Of a DNA stretch of 64,000 bases, positions 25,170-36,509 are shown in pieces. The notes beneath the pieces are model-generated. The model was not told the DNA's origin and searched no databases. It saw nothing but the letters and a program-made list of their open reading frames with translations. A program made the position numbers and the translations under genes. The stretch is from the NCBI RefSeq assembly GCF_047948215.1, contig NC_134455.1:304190147-304254146 (forward strand), read 5' to 3'. Position 1 is the stretch's first letter, and the number at the start of each line of letters is the position of its first letter. The stretch comes from Lycorma delicatula. Lineage: Eukaryota; Arthropoda; Insecta; Hemiptera; Fulgoridae.

Positions 25170-25920
25170 GTAGTATACAAGGACGGGTTAAACAGAATGA
25201 TGCCGTTGGGATGTGCTTTTGTTGCAAATGATCGAACCTATACGTTCGGTCTGCCTGGTATAACAAGTGTCTACAATGCTGAACTGTATGCCATATCAAT
25301 AAGTCTTTGAATATCATTAACTCAAAATTCCGTCACATTTTTATTTGTAGCGATTCGTATAGTGCACTCCAAGCTTTAGAAGATTTGTATTCGAGACCGA
25401 AATTGCTGAATCCCAAGCCGTGTGGGAATCGCGGGTAATGAACGTGCAGATTCCGCTGCTAAAGACGCATATTATCAACCTTCTTTCACCACTAGTGTTT
25501 AATACTAAATACTACTTAAATAAAATACTACTTAATAAAATCTATTAAACACACTCTTCGAGGAAAGTGGCAGTTGACTTGACTGTTACAAAAAGTAATA
25601 AAGATTGACACATCGTCGAGAGGAGGTTGTTATTTTCCGTTTGCGAATAGGGCACAAAACTCTTATTCATGGACTGCTAATAAATCAGACCGATGCACCA
25701 GTTTGTGTTCTCAGCGACTGTCAATAAAGATACCCCACATCCTTGTGGTCTGTGTGTATTATGCGGCATTGAGTCGCTATTTAAATTAGGAACTAACATC
25801 CAAGATATTCTAGGGTACAATATGAGGATGCTATCGAATATCTTGTTGTATTTTCCATCTGTATTTCGCTATTTAATATTTGTTTTAATTTTTTTCTTTT
25901 TTTGTAATATTATATTATGT
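25170..25920 (+). pseudogene. LINE remnant with RNase H domain (I-like)
   Basis: The reading shifts between frames, but several blocks fit the RNase H domain and C-terminal tail of an I-type LINE: YKDGLNRMMPLGCAFVAND (Asp near 25,192), SVYNAELYAI (Glu) and a DSYSALQALEDLYSRPK-like stretch (Asp), then VGIAGNERADSAAKDA. These are the acidic residues expected of RNase H. Farther on (25,620-25,900) are FRLRIGHKTLIHGLL, QTDAPVC and GLCVLCGIESLFKLGTNIQD, matching the cysteine-containing tail. Stops and frameshifts are frequent. The A-rich 3' end is not defined. Confidence 0.75.
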
Positions 25921-26229
25921 TTGTTCCGGGCTATGATAACGCGATAGAATATTTTGCCCTTCAAAATTTTTTTTTTGTTACTCATATTTTGCCACCGTTT
26001 CTTTTAGTGTCCAAGCAACGCTGGAATAGTTCCATTATCTTTTGACTATGGAGTAGAATACCTACCCACTCCTGAAGTGATCTTTGTTACGTATTATTAT
26101 GTAACCATCATAATAAAAGATATGGATTGATATAATCCAGACTAATATACTGGATATAAAAATAATTTTTAGGAATGAAGTTATAAATTTCATAAACAGA
26201 ATTAATTTAAATTTGTTAATGATAGAAGC

Positions 26230-27030
26230 ACCGTTACAGTTACATTTCTTTTAATATTACATTTTTATTTTAGATTGTAAAGCTCAATTTCTTTATTTTG
26301 ATCAATATTTGATTTTATGCATCGCTCCATTTCCTTCTATTCTGTTTGCTAGCTTATTAGCTTCAACATATCAATTATATCAAATCTTAAATTCTCAATT
26401 TCCCGTTTTACGTATTGTAATATTTTTATTCCTTTATTCTTTCTACCCTCTAAACTTTCATCTGCATTCAAATTCATTAACTGAGTTTTTTAACATATTG
26501 CTCACCAGTCTTGTTATTCTATAGCTTCTGATACGAACTTCTCTGTTTTTCAATTCGCTTTAAAACCTCTTCATATTTTATTAAAGCATCAAATTTGCAA
26601 CACATTTATTTTTTTGATCATCACATTCCTTTTTTGTCGTTTTTTTGTTTCACTATTGAATTATGAACTATTGATTAGTTGTCAAACTAGTACATTTCAT
26701 ACAATTATTTTATATTTCATTCAAATTTCTGAATCTATGTTTCTTACTTTCAGCAAATTTATTTTCTACATAAAAGCTCTCGTAATAAATCTGTTTTTAA
26801 TATTTTTTTTTACCCCGTGTATATCTACTACTAATTTACAACCAAAATAACAAAATTCTGCGTTTGTTTTTGTATTGTGTGCTCCAATCTCACTTTTAAT
26901 ATTGAATTCCACAATATCTTTTTTTCTCTCGCATTTTATTACTTTTACTATTATCTTTTTGTTTACTTTCTAATCGAATTTCTCTTTTAGTAATGTATCT
27001 TTTTCATTAATAAATTAATGACATTCATTG
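26230..27030 (-). pseudogene. very old RTE-like LINE relic
   Basis: Compared by eye with the good copy at 33.4-36.7 kb, the minus strand still shows the region after the reverse-transcriptase core in order: NEKDTLLKEKFD then KVNKK, KVIKCERKK (good copy: KINKNKTKVMKCSR), AEFCYFGCKLVVDI (good copy: EEFCYLGSRITKDG), EEVLKRIEKQRS (good copy: EEVLWQIDEERS), and YVEANKLA (good copy: YTEMKRLA). There are many stops and no usable frame. The plus-strand frames of 71 and 78 codons in this stretch are antisense chance frames. The identification rests on colinear motifs and not on strong identity. Confidence 0.6.
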
Positions 27031-27185
27031 TTTGTTAAAATTGTAAGTTAAATGATCTAAAAACAATTTCTGGATGTATTCCTAAATACTTTCATACTTT
27101 CACCGAATGTAAATTTAAGTAAACAAATAACTCTTTTTTTGAATATTTCTGTGTGTAAGTCTAGATAAACATAATAAACTATTCT

Positions 27186-27247
27186 TATATATATATATAT
27201 ATTTAAATATACACACACGCGTGCGCGCGCGTGTGTACGCCCGCGCG
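27186..27247. repeat. compound alternating tract: TA, CA, CG, GT
   Basis: The run goes through (TA)n, (CA)n, cgtgcgcgcgcg, (GT)n and cgcccgcgcg within about 60 bp. The central part is almost all alternating purine and pyrimidine, with a near-palindromic acacgcgtgcgcgcgcgtgt core. It could form left-handed DNA. Confidence 0.75.
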
Positions 27248-27972
27248 TTTGAATTGTAACTATTTTTAAACATAGTTATTCTGATTCCATCTTTCTAGAA
27301 AAGATATGTAGGCACATACAATGAAGCACCTCCTTATTATTTCCTGAATTGTCTTTTATCTTAGGAGAGAATTTTTCTTTATTTATTTTTCTAGCTTTTA
27401 ATTTCAGAAACTTAGCTCGGTGGTCTTAGCTAATGGTTTCCATTATTTTAGATTGTGACAAGTTATTGGTGGAAGACGCCTAGGCCCGTCTACTGAATTT
27501 CGCTAAGGCCTCGCCGTCATGTACTATTGATAAAACAAAAGCCGAAATTGAATTTTCATTAAAATATAAATATGTTTATAAGTACATATTTCAACCTGAT
27601 GATTAGTACAACACTAGCTATCCGCTTTAACGCTAAATATAAAAGAACTTTCATATTTTATTTTAATGCAGAGATGGAGTTTGTGAAGGTTATATATTTC
27701 GGAAAATAGAAATTATTTAAAGTTTTATAACTATAGTTGCTGCAAATCAAATTTAATTAACCTTTGGTCCATTGCTATTGACATTATTACTCTAATTAAA
27801 ATTCTCCAAATTCTTAGGTCCTTAAAAGTTGGATTCAATGCTAGACTATCTATCCTCTGTAGATTTCCGACAAGTGTGGGGGCATTTTTAATTTTTGATT
27901 TCATTTAGTCCATCTTTCCAGTTAAACAAACTTACAAAAGTATGTCCGAACTTACAATAAAGTTATTTTCTG

Positions 27973-28024
27973 CAATGCTGATACGTTCCGATAGGCTGGA
28001 TACCTCTGACTTCTGGATATTCTG
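27973..28024. repeat. left inverted repeat of the 998-bp element
   Basis: Arm of 52 bp, pairing with 28,905-28,970. Confidence 0.75.
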
Positions 28025-28904
28025 TCTGATTATTTTTGTACGGAATTAAGTGGATGATTCACACGTGATATTGCACTATCGGGTTGAGATGCAACTGTTT
28101 GAATTATTTTAATTTCCATTAATTATTTGGCTACTTATAATGCTTCATAGTAACTCTAGGCTGTACAAAAAACAAAAGGAAATAATCATTGCATGACGTG
28201 TCGTATGAAATGATATATCTTGCAAAATTTAATTACAGCCATATCTTGAAATGTATCTCAAGATGTCTGGGTTTATCGCTGCTATCTTTTCACTTTTGAT
28301 TCCACTTTGCTTACCAGCGATATTAATTTCGCAATTGCTTCATTTACTTTTCTTTTTTGATGTGTAATGTTTTTAGGTTATCGACTTATGTATATTTTGT
28401 TAAACTAAATTTTACAAAATGACTTAGAGTATTATAAATTTGAACTACGTCTGGGTCAGTCACTGGACAACAGAAATTGATTGAAATTACCAAGGAAACG
28501 TTAATATTACTTTCTTCTTTCCTTAACGGGAAGTTAACCGTTGGTCCGCCTTAGTAATGTACGTTGTTAGTAATATCCGTTACTAATATACTTAATAATA
28601 TACCTTAGCACGGTCAGCTTATTTGATTTTCAATGGAAAAATGTTTTGGAAACTGTCCAATTCTACCATCGTTGGAATCAATGAAAGAAGATCCATAAAG
28701 GTTTGAAAAAAATGTTAAATCGGGTATGATCTTCACCTTCTTATGCCATATTTTCCAAGATCAAACTCAGCTCGTAGCTATCTGATTAGGTGTCCAGGAT
28801 TGTAATAACCCATCACCCTAATAAAGGTATCATGTTCTCATAAGTCAATTAGTACAGTATCAGGTGTGCATCACCCACTAAATGCCATACAGTGAATAAT
28901 CCAA

Positions 28905-28970
28905 CAGAATATCCAGCAGCCAGAAGGTAAACATACCATCCAGAAGGCCTATCGGAACATACCAGCATTG
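28905..28970. repeat. right inverted repeat of the 998-bp element
   Basis: Arm of 66 bp, pairing with 27,973-28,024. It contains an extra cttctgg-rich insert relative to the left arm. Confidence 0.75.
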
Positions 28971-29185
28971 AAAAAAATTCCTTGTCTTTATTTAACTATA
29001 TTTTAATTTAGGACATATTTTTATAATTTTTTCAGAGTCTTTAAATACCAAAAATACAATCGTCATACTAACAAAAAAAGTGCTGATCGCACCATTGACG
29101 AATTTGTCTTACAATTCAATTTACTCAAAGACTTCTTGATTTACTCAAGAATCAAAAGCAAATTCACAAATTTAATAAACCTTTA

Positions 29186-29719
29186 ATGAAAACATCTCTC
29201 AGTGCTCTGGTACGCTTTCGGGAGCGAGGTCAATGTCTACTCCCTCCCACACCGCAGCTACATCACAGAGTTCTTCACACATCTAATCTCATCCTAACAG
29301 CAAATATCTCAGCTAACCGGGGCTCGATGCCAAAACGCCTATCTTGGCAAAGTAAGTACCTTGGCGAGACCCTAGCTACCCGGGTTACTATTCTATCTAT
29401 ACATCTACAGCATCAAACCCCTTTAGCCATCCTTCACAAGGCTAAGAATCTAAGAAAGCCAGCAACTATTTTCCATTCCCTTCCGGTTTTTCTAATTAAC
29501 TTGCAGATCAAAACCAGAATTGATCCTCGCAAGCTGTCTAGCTACTTTGGTATATTCAGCTTCGTACCTGGGGCAGACAAGGCGCACATTATCAATGGCT
29601 TTACACTCAAGAAACTGCAGTTAAACCCACAGAATATTGGAAGCTCTTTGAATGTCTTATTACGTAGTTATGGATTTCCCAGAATATATTCTTTTTCTCA
29701 AATATTTGGCCATGGTTGA
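29186..29719 (+). CDS. 177-codon ORF of unknown origin
   Basis: I do not recognise this protein. It opens with ATG at 29,186 and runs to a TGA at 29,717-29,719 with no interruption. It is rich in Arg, Leu, Ser, Pro and Ile, and has no obvious signal peptide, membrane segment or metal-binding motif. Its DNA is clearly richer in G+C than both flanks, which makes pure chance less likely. The opposite strand of the same segment shows no better frame. It could be an exon, a fragment of an uncharacterised transposon, or a noncoding repeat that happens to be open. There is no visible promoter, splice site or poly(A) context that decides between these. It lies just outside the 998-bp inverted-repeat element. 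Confidence 0.25.
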   Translation: MKTSLSALVRFRERGQCLLPPTPQLHHRVLHTSNLILTANISANRGSMPKRLSWQSKYLGETLATRVTILSIHLQHQTPLAILHKAKNLRKPATIFHSLPVFLINLQIKTRIDPRKLSSYFGIFSFVPGADKAHIINGFTLKKLQLNPQNIGSSLNVLLRSYGFPRIYSFSQIFGHG

Positions 29720-31060
29720 CGTTTAATTCACCTTGTCTCCTTTAATTGAATGCTTGAAAAATTTCACAGTATTTCATAGATCCGAAATAATGATTATATT
29801 AAGAAATTAAATTTCCCTTTTATGAATCTAAATAAATCAACTAAACCAGATATATTTTGTAAGTTACACTAAATGAATCTAAAAATATATTTAAAAGTCT
29901 GTATTTTTAGCGTTAATTTACACCTCCCAGTACGGTCAGCCGAGATTCACTTTACTCTGTTCTGGTGAAGGATTTGATAGTTTTAACAAATGAAAGAATT
30001 ATGTATTAATTTCGTTCAAGGAATCTCATCTTATCGGCCAATATCAAGTCTATTGTGATATAATATTTTCTTGCGGCAGAAAAACCGGTTATTCAGTCGC
30101 TTTTTCAGCCTTAGATATTTCCTACTATCAGTAACAAACAGTAAGTAAATACTAGCTTGTGAAGATAACATCACACGAATTCAAGTGTTTATACAAGATA
30201 ATTGTCGAGATATAATTTTATTTTACAGGAAATTTACAGAAAATACAATATTCTGTAAACAGTATATTTTGATATAGTTTTAATGCTAGTCAAACTTACA
30301 TTAAAATTTCGGTGATTGCTTTTTGAGATTCTGACTTTGTAACCTTAAAACAGGTTTTAAGGAAATCAGAAAGAAATGAAAAAGGATTGTAACAAATATT
30401 GGAAAATAAACTTTAATATAAACAGTTTACGAGTATTTGAATGTAGTATGAAGTTGTCTATTTATCCATATAATAAACTGAAATATATAGTTTTATTAGA
30501 TAAATAAAAATAAGACGAGTAAATCTTAAAATAAAATAGTTGTTTAAAAAATACTTCATTTATCTAGAATATTCAAGGATAAAATAAATTATAAAATTAA
30601 GTCGTACTCAACATCGGTTAAGTATTTTTCAGACATTTGAAGATTATTTAATGTTGTAGATAAATATCCCAGAATATTTGAAGGAAACTTTATGTGGCCT
30701 GGTTTAGGAACAAGGAAAAAAAAAGATTAGTCACATATAAAAAGTTTGATGAGCTGATGAAGAGTTCAACATGTGTAAAATTTTAATATTTTGAAATTAA
30801 AACTTGATTATTATGAAATGGCAAATAGCATAAGAATGATACTAGTAATACGAGAAAGTACTTAAATGAAGAGAGTTCTTAGATTTTTGGAATAACAATA
30901 TATGCAGGTGGATGACCACCTAGGGAAAAGCCCATTTTTGGGGAAAATGGGCTTGTTAATTCTCTTGACAAATTAATTCTGTTTTAGATGGTAACTTCTA
31001 CATATTGATTTAATAAGTTTATCTATTTTTTTTTCAACTAATAATATTTAATTTTTTATT
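29720..31060. other. anonymous AT-rich DNA containing two adjacent hairpins
   Basis: No gene recognised. The only structure noted is the pair of inverted repeats at 30,906-30,954. Confidence 0.5.
30906..30954. repeat. two adjacent short hairpins
   Basis: First hairpin: aggtgg, loop atga, ccacct (30,906-30,921). Second hairpin: aagcccatttt, loop tgggg, aaaatgggctt (30,928-30,954), a perfect 11-bp stem. The stems are too short for a typical microRNA precursor. The function is unknown. Confidence 0.6.
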
Positions 31061-31220
31061 ACACGACAGCTCAAACAAACAGGAGTGTAATGTATTTAGG
31101 GTGTATGTATGTATCTATGTTTGTTCCACTGTAGCAGCTCAACGGCTGAACCGATTAAGATGTATGACACCGCGTTAGAATCCTTACGTTACCGGAAGTG
31201 TCATAGGCTATATAAATATG

Positions 31221-31258
<38 letters not shown>

Positions 31259-31407
31259 TAAATAGATTTAAAAGATTAGAAGAAAAATTATACTAGATAT
31301 AAAATTGTCACTCGCACGCTCTTTAATTAGCTTACATTAATGCAATGTTAGTCAGCAATTCTTTTTTGGCAGTCGTGTTTTTTCATTTTTAATATTTATG
31401 TCTTGTT
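31061..31407 (+). repeat. tandem repeat, unit 1 of about 350 bp
   Basis: The unit has cacgacagctcaaac, gtaatgtatttagggtgtat, agcagctcaacggctgaac, ttacgttaccggaagtg, tcataggctatata, a (TA)n tract (31,226-31,254) and tgtcactcgcacgctcttta. The acggctgaaccgatt motif is common in arthropod interspersed repeats, some of them Helitron-associated. No coding capacity. Confidence 0.75.
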
Positions 31408-31765
31408 ACACGACTATCCAAAAATAAAAGTAATGTATTTAGGGTGTATAAATACGGTTTATTTAGGGTGTATTATTACGGTTTGCTTAACCGTAGCAGC
31501 TCAACGGCTGAACTGATTTAGATAAATGACCCCTGCGTTGGATTTCTTACGTTATGGGGAGTGCCATAGGCTATATAAAAAAATATGTATATGTCTAAAT
31601 AAAATAAAAACAGTATATTATATACAAAAACTATATACAAAATTGTCATCCGCACGCTCTTTAATTATCCTATATCACTAAAAAAAAAATGCAATGTTAT
31701 ATTTCATCGGTAAAAAAAAATGTTTGGTGGTTTTTTAATTTTTAACGTTTATCTCTTGTTTATTT
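31408..31765 (+). repeat. tandem repeat, unit 2 of about 350 bp
   Basis: It repeats the blocks of unit 1 in the same order and orientation (cacgactatcc, gtaatgtatttagggtgtat, agcagctcaacggctgaac, gtgccataggctatata, cgcacgctctttaatta), with substitutions and an internal duplication of the tttagggtgta block. The two units abut head to tail. Confidence 0.75.
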
Positions 31766-33020
31766 TTTTATTCATATTATTTTTAACAAATTATTAAAAA
31801 TTAAATAATAAAAATTTACGATGAACTAATTAATTGATGGAACTTGATGCAGCATAAATTATTCCTTTTATAAACAGTCTATTGTTATAATTAATTAATT
31901 ACATGCGGGAACACCTTTAAGTTTTACGTGTTATAATAATTAAATGTGTGGGATGAATGTGGGAAAGTTAGGCAAAGCACAGGTGTAATATGTGTAGACC
32001 ATAACAGTCTTGGTATGCATATAACTTATTATAATTATCTATTATTCATGTGTTCATGACAGAATCCATTTCATAGAAATATACTGGTAGGGTATATTTA
32101 AAAAATTCTTTTTTTTTCTCTTGGTAAATATATTTTTCTCTCTAGTTTTTTAGTGAATCAAAAGTTTCTTTGTCGATATTATTTACCGTATTAAATGTTA
32201 ATGTTTTACCCATTAAAGTTGAGTAGATTTTATGCCAGTCTTAAATTTATTTTGTAATAGGAGTATCATAGGTTAATTAAGCTGATTACTACTTTATTGA
32301 AATAACTGTAAGAAATACATAAATATTTCTCTTTATACTGAATAATGCAAAAAAAATAATGATAAAAAATAAAAAAAATAAAATAATAATATATACGTTA
32401 ATTCTCAATTATAATTTTTAATTATCCTAAGAGTTGACATATAAATCGAAAAATTGCTATGAAACGTTTATCCATTATGATTGTAGTAATAAATAGTAAA
32501 TGATTATATAATTGTAAGGTGGTGACTACAAAATTTTGAACCCAACATTCTATAAGCCGGAGGTCATTCACTACATTAAGTATAATGTGAGGACGTCTTC
32601 AAGTGATAAGTCTTATATAGAAACTAAAGAAAGATTTGAAAAAAGTTATATATATATTGAAAATTTTCGCTTTTATTAAATAAAAGAGGAATTCTTCATC
32701 AAGAATGTAGGATGGAGTGAATGATACAGAATCTAAAAAAAGTAAATCTTGCGTAGTTCTGTGCAAGAAGACCGACTTTTCGTTATTTTATTTTGTTTTC
32801 ATGTTCAAATTTGCAGCATCATAACGAACCACTATTCTAACTTGTTCCGATAAAATTGTTTCCACATTAAATTGAGCGTAACTCAAGAACGACAAAACCA
32901 GTCTTTATGAAATGTTCACTTGTACAACTTCAGATATACCAGTGCAGCATATCTAAATTTCAATCTAGTAGTATTAGAAATTTTTGAGCCACAAAACTTT
33001 ATATAAAGACCTATAAAAAA

Positions 33021-33069
<49 letters not shown>

Positions 33070-33410
33070 TTTAAAAGGAAAGCACACAGTTTAAGTGAAT
33101 GGTATTTTCAAACTCGTACTACAAAACGTAAAGAAAATTAACTTTTAACTCCCTTCCCCTCCAACCTTTCGACCGAAAGTAATCTTCAAAAAGTCAGTAA
33201 AAAAGTCGGAAAAGTAACACTATTCAATTCCAGAAACAATTATTCAGTTTAAAAATGTTTTACATTATACTTTTTTAAAGCAAATGTGTGAAAAAATAAA
33301 ATCACGATAAAAAAATAAAACTGAATCTCCAAATATTTGTATATTTTTTCAATAATCAATTAGTTTAAACGGTTTTTTAATAACTTTTATTTCTGTCTTC
33401 ATATAACCTT
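31766..33410. other. anonymous AT-rich DNA with a (TA)n tract
   Basis: A long (TA)n microsatellite lies at 33,022-33,061. No gene recognised. Confidence 0.5.
33022..33061. repeat. (TA)n microsatellite
   Basis: About twenty uninterrupted TA units. Confidence 0.9.
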
Positions 33411-35462
33411 CTAAAACTTTTTTTTTTGTCTTCCGTCATTTGACTGGTTTGATGCAGCTCTCCAAGATTCCCAATCTAGTGCTAGTCGTTTCATTTCAGT
33501 ATACCCTCTACATCCTACATCCCTAACAATTTGTTTTACATATTCCAAACGTGGCCTGCCTACACAATTTTTCCCTTCTATCTGTCCTTCCAATATTAAA
33601 GCGACTATTCCAGGATGCCTTAGTATGTGGCCTATAAGTCTGTCTCTTCTTTTAACTATATTTTTCCAAATGCTTCTTTCTTCATCTATTTGCCACAATA
33701 CTTCTTCATTTGTCACTTTATCCACCCATCTGATTTTTAACATTCTCCTATAGCACCGCATTTCAAAAGCTTCTAATCTTTTCTTCTCAGATACTCCGAT
33801 TGTCCAAGTTTCACTTCCATATAAAGCGACACTCCAAACATACACTTTCAAAAATCTTTTCCTGACATTTAAATTAATTTTTGATGTAAACAAATTATAT
33901 TTCTTACTGAAGGCTCGTTTAGCTTGTGCTATCCGGCATTTTATATCGCTCCTGCTTCGTCCATCTTTAGTAATTCTACTTCCCAAATAACAAAATTCTT
34001 CTACCTCCATAATCTTTTCTCCTCCTATTTTCACATTCAGTGGTCCATCTTTGTTATTTCTACTACATTTCATTACTTTTGTTTTGTTCTTGTTTATTTT
34101 CATGCGATAGGTCTTGCGTAGGACTTCATCTATGCCGTTCATTGTTACTTCTAAATCATTTTTACCCTCGGCTAGAATTACTATATCATCAGCAAATCGT
34201 AGCATCTATCTTTTCACCTTGTACTGTTGTTACTCCGAATCTAAATTGTTCTTTAACATCATTAACTGCTAGTTCCATGTAAAGATTAAAAAGTAACGGA
34301 GATAGGGAACATCCTTGTCGGACTCCCTTTCTTATTACGGCTTCTTTCTTATGTTCTTCAATAGCTACTGTTGCTGTTTGCTTCCTGTACATGTTAGCAA
34401 TTGTTCTTCTGTCTCCTTATTTGAACCCTAATTTTTTTTAAATGCTGAACATTTTATTCCAGTCTACGTTATCGAATGCCTTTTCTTGGTCTATAAACGC
34501 CAAGTATGTTGGTTTGTTTTTCTTTAATCTTCCTTCAACTATTAATCTGAGGCCTAAAATTGCTTCCCTTGTCCCTATACTTTTCCTGAAACCAAATTGG
34601 TCTTCTCCTAACACTTCTTCCACTCTCCTCTCAATTTTTCTGTATAGAATTCTAGTTAAGATTTTTGATGCATGACTAGTTAAACTAATTGTTCTGTATT
34701 CTTCACATTTATCTGCCCCTGCTTTCTTTGGTATCATTACTATAACACATTTTTGAAGTCTGACGGAAATTCCCCTTTTTCATAAATATTACACACCAGT
34801 TTGTATAATCTATCAATCGCTTCCTCACCTGCACTGCGCAGTAATTCTACAGGTATTCCGTCTATTCCAGGAGCCTTTCTGCCATTTAAATCTTTTAATG
34901 CTCTCTTAAATGCAGATCTCAGTATTGTTTCTCCCATTTCATCCTCCTCAACTTGCTCTTCTTCCTCTATAACACCATTTTCTAATTCATTTCCTTCGTA
35001 TAACTCTTCAATATATTCCACCCATCTATCGACTTTACCTTTCGTATTATATATTGGTGTACCATCTTTGTTTAACACATTATTAGATTTTAATTTATGT
35101 ACCCCAAAATTTTCCTTAACTTTCCTGTATGCTCCGTCTATTTTACCAATGTTCATTTCTCTTTCCACTTCTGAACACTTTTCTTTAATCCACTCTTCTT
35201 TTGCCAGTTTGCACTACCTGTTTATAGTATTTCTTAATTGTCGATAGTTCCTTTTACTTTCTTCATCACTAGCATTCTTATATTTTCTACGTTTATCCAT
35301 CAGCTGCAATATATCGTCTGAAACCCAAGGTTTTCTACCAGTTCTCTTTATTCCGCCTAAGTTTGCTTCTGCTGATTTAAGAATTTCCTTTTTAACATTC
35401 TCCCATTCTTCTTCTACATTTTCTACCTTATCTTTTTTACTCAGACCTCTTGCGATGTCCTC
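33411..35462 (-). pseudogene. LINE reverse transcriptase and C-terminal region, broken
   Basis: This part of the LINE protein copies the element RNA into DNA. Pieces in order: a linker (GRKPWVSDDILQLMDKRRK) with one stop near 35,220; a 142-codon part (34,740-35,168) with GRKAPGIDGIPVELLRSAGE; a piece at 34,438-34,737 with IPKKAGADKCEEYRTISLT and the motif A region YLAFIDQEKAFDNVD; then RKGVRQGCSLSPLLFNLYME; and finally 33,411-34,205 starting MLRFADDIVILAEG, where both Asp of FADD are present (34,185-34,190). The C-terminal region SETWTIGVSEKKRLEAFEMR and then CYRRMLKIRWVDKVTNEEVL is characteristic of this group. Single-base frameshifts lie near 34,740 (in an A run) and 34,190, with two stops near 34,420-34,435. 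Apart from these lesions the catalytic motifs are intact. Confidence 0.85.
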
Positions 35463-36506
35463 CTAAAAACTCTTCTTTACCTCCTCTTCCTCAAGCTTCT
35501 CTAAATTCCACCGATTCATCTGACACCTTTGCTTCAGGTTTTTAAACCCCAATCTACATTTCATTATCACCAAATTATGGTCGCTATCAATGTCTGCTCC
35601 AGGGTAAGTTTTGCAGTCAACGAGTTGTTTTCTAAATCTTTGCTTAACCATGATATAATCTATCTGATACCTTGCAGTATCGCCTGGCTTTTTCCAAGTG
35701 TATATTCTTCTGTTATGATTTTTAAATTGGGTGTTGGCAATTACTAAATTATACTTCGTGCAAAACTCTATAAGTCGGTCCCCTCTTTCATTCCTTTTGC
35801 CCAGCCCGTATTCACCCACTATATTTCCTTCCTTGCCTTTTCCAATGCTTGCATTCCAATCTCCAACTATTATTAAATTTTCATCTCCTTTTACGTGTTT
35901 AATTGCTTCATCAATCTCTTCGTATACACACTCTACCTCATCATCATCATGGGCGCTTGTAGGCATATAGACGTTAACAATCGTTGTCGATTTAGGTTTT
36001 GATTTTATCCTTATTACAATGATTCTATCGCTATGCGTCTTGAAATACTCCACTCTCCTCCCTATCTTCTTGTTCATCACGAAACCTACTCCTGCCTGCC
36101 CATTATTTGACGCTGAGTTAATTACTCTAAAATCACCTGACCAAAAGTCGCCTTCCTCTTCCCACCGAACCTCACTAATTTCTACTATATCCACATTTAC
36201 CCTATCCATTTCCCTTTTTAAATTTTCTACCCTACCAACCTTTTTTAAGCTTCTAACATTCCACGCTCCGACTCGTAGAATGTTATTTTTTACTTTTCTG
36301 GTGACCCCTTCCTTAGTAGTCCCCACCCGGAGACCCGAACGGGGGACTATTTTACCTCCGGAATATTTTACCAAGGAAGGCGCCTCCATTATTTCTATGT
36401 GAAAATGCAAAGAGCCACATTTTCTTGGAAAAAAAAAACAGCTGTAGTTTTCCATTGCTTTCAGCTGCGCAGTACTCAGAGGACTGAGTGATGTTGATAT
36501 GGCCAT
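35463..36506 (-). CDS. LINE endonuclease domain (first part of the ORF, ended by a stop)
   Basis: This encodes the element's own endonuclease, of the exonuclease-endonuclease-phosphatase fold, which nicks target DNA to prime reverse transcription. Domain motifs in order: LRVGAWNVRSLKKVGR at the start of the fold, ISEVRWEEEG (metal-binding Glu), IVVIRIKSK, TIVNVYMPTSAH, LIIVGDWNASIG (Asp and Asn of the active site), and DSDHNLVIMKCRL with the SDH catalytic His near the C-terminus. All expected active-site residues are present. The ATG at 36,506 is the first in frame, but the second Met (MEAPSLVKYSGG), just before the conserved region, may be the real start. It ends at an in-frame TAG (35,463-35,465). 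The same frame continues beyond it as EDIARGLSKKDKVENVEEEW, so this stop is a later mutation in a longer protein. Confidence 0.85.
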   Translation of the reverse strand: MAISTSLSPLSTAQLKAMENYSCFFFPRKCGSLHFHIEIMEAPSLVKYSGGKIVPRSGLRVGTTKEGVTRKVKNNILRVGAWNVRSLKKVGRVENLKREMDRVNVDIVEISEVRWEEEGDFWSGDFRVINSASNNGQAGVGFVMNKKIGRRVEYFKTHSDRIIVIRIKSKPKSTTIVNVYMPTSAHDDDEVECVYEEIDEAIKHVKGDENLIIVGDWNASIGKGKEGNIVGEYGLGKRNERGDRLIEFCTKYNLVIANTQFKNHNRRIYTWKKPGDTARYQIDYIMVKQRFRKQLVDCKTYPGADIDSDHNLVIMKCRLGFKNLKQRCQMNRWNLEKLEEEEVKKSF

Positions 36507-36509
36507 TTA

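Larger units (their letters stand above)
27973..28970. mobile_element. 998-bp non-autonomous element with terminal inverted repeats
   Basis: The left end has caatgctgatacgttccgat and then aggc. The reverse complement of the right end has caatgctggtatgttccgat and then aggc, giving 22 of 24 matches. An inner block ctggatattctg (left, ending at 28,024) is matched exactly inside the right arm (28,905-28,916). The right arm has an extra segment of about 14 bp between the blocks. No transposase is visible inside, only a few hundred bases of AT-rich DNA with cggtcagctt and ttagtaatgtacgttgtta-like pieces. No flanking target-site duplication could be found, so the superfamily is unknown. Confidence 0.75.

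Noticed and set aside
30928..30954. microRNA precursor
   Set aside because: The stem is only 11 bp with a 5-base loop, far shorter than a precursor needs.
34801..36402. several plus-strand frames up to 148 codons
   Set aside because: Antisense shadows of the LINE on the minus strand.
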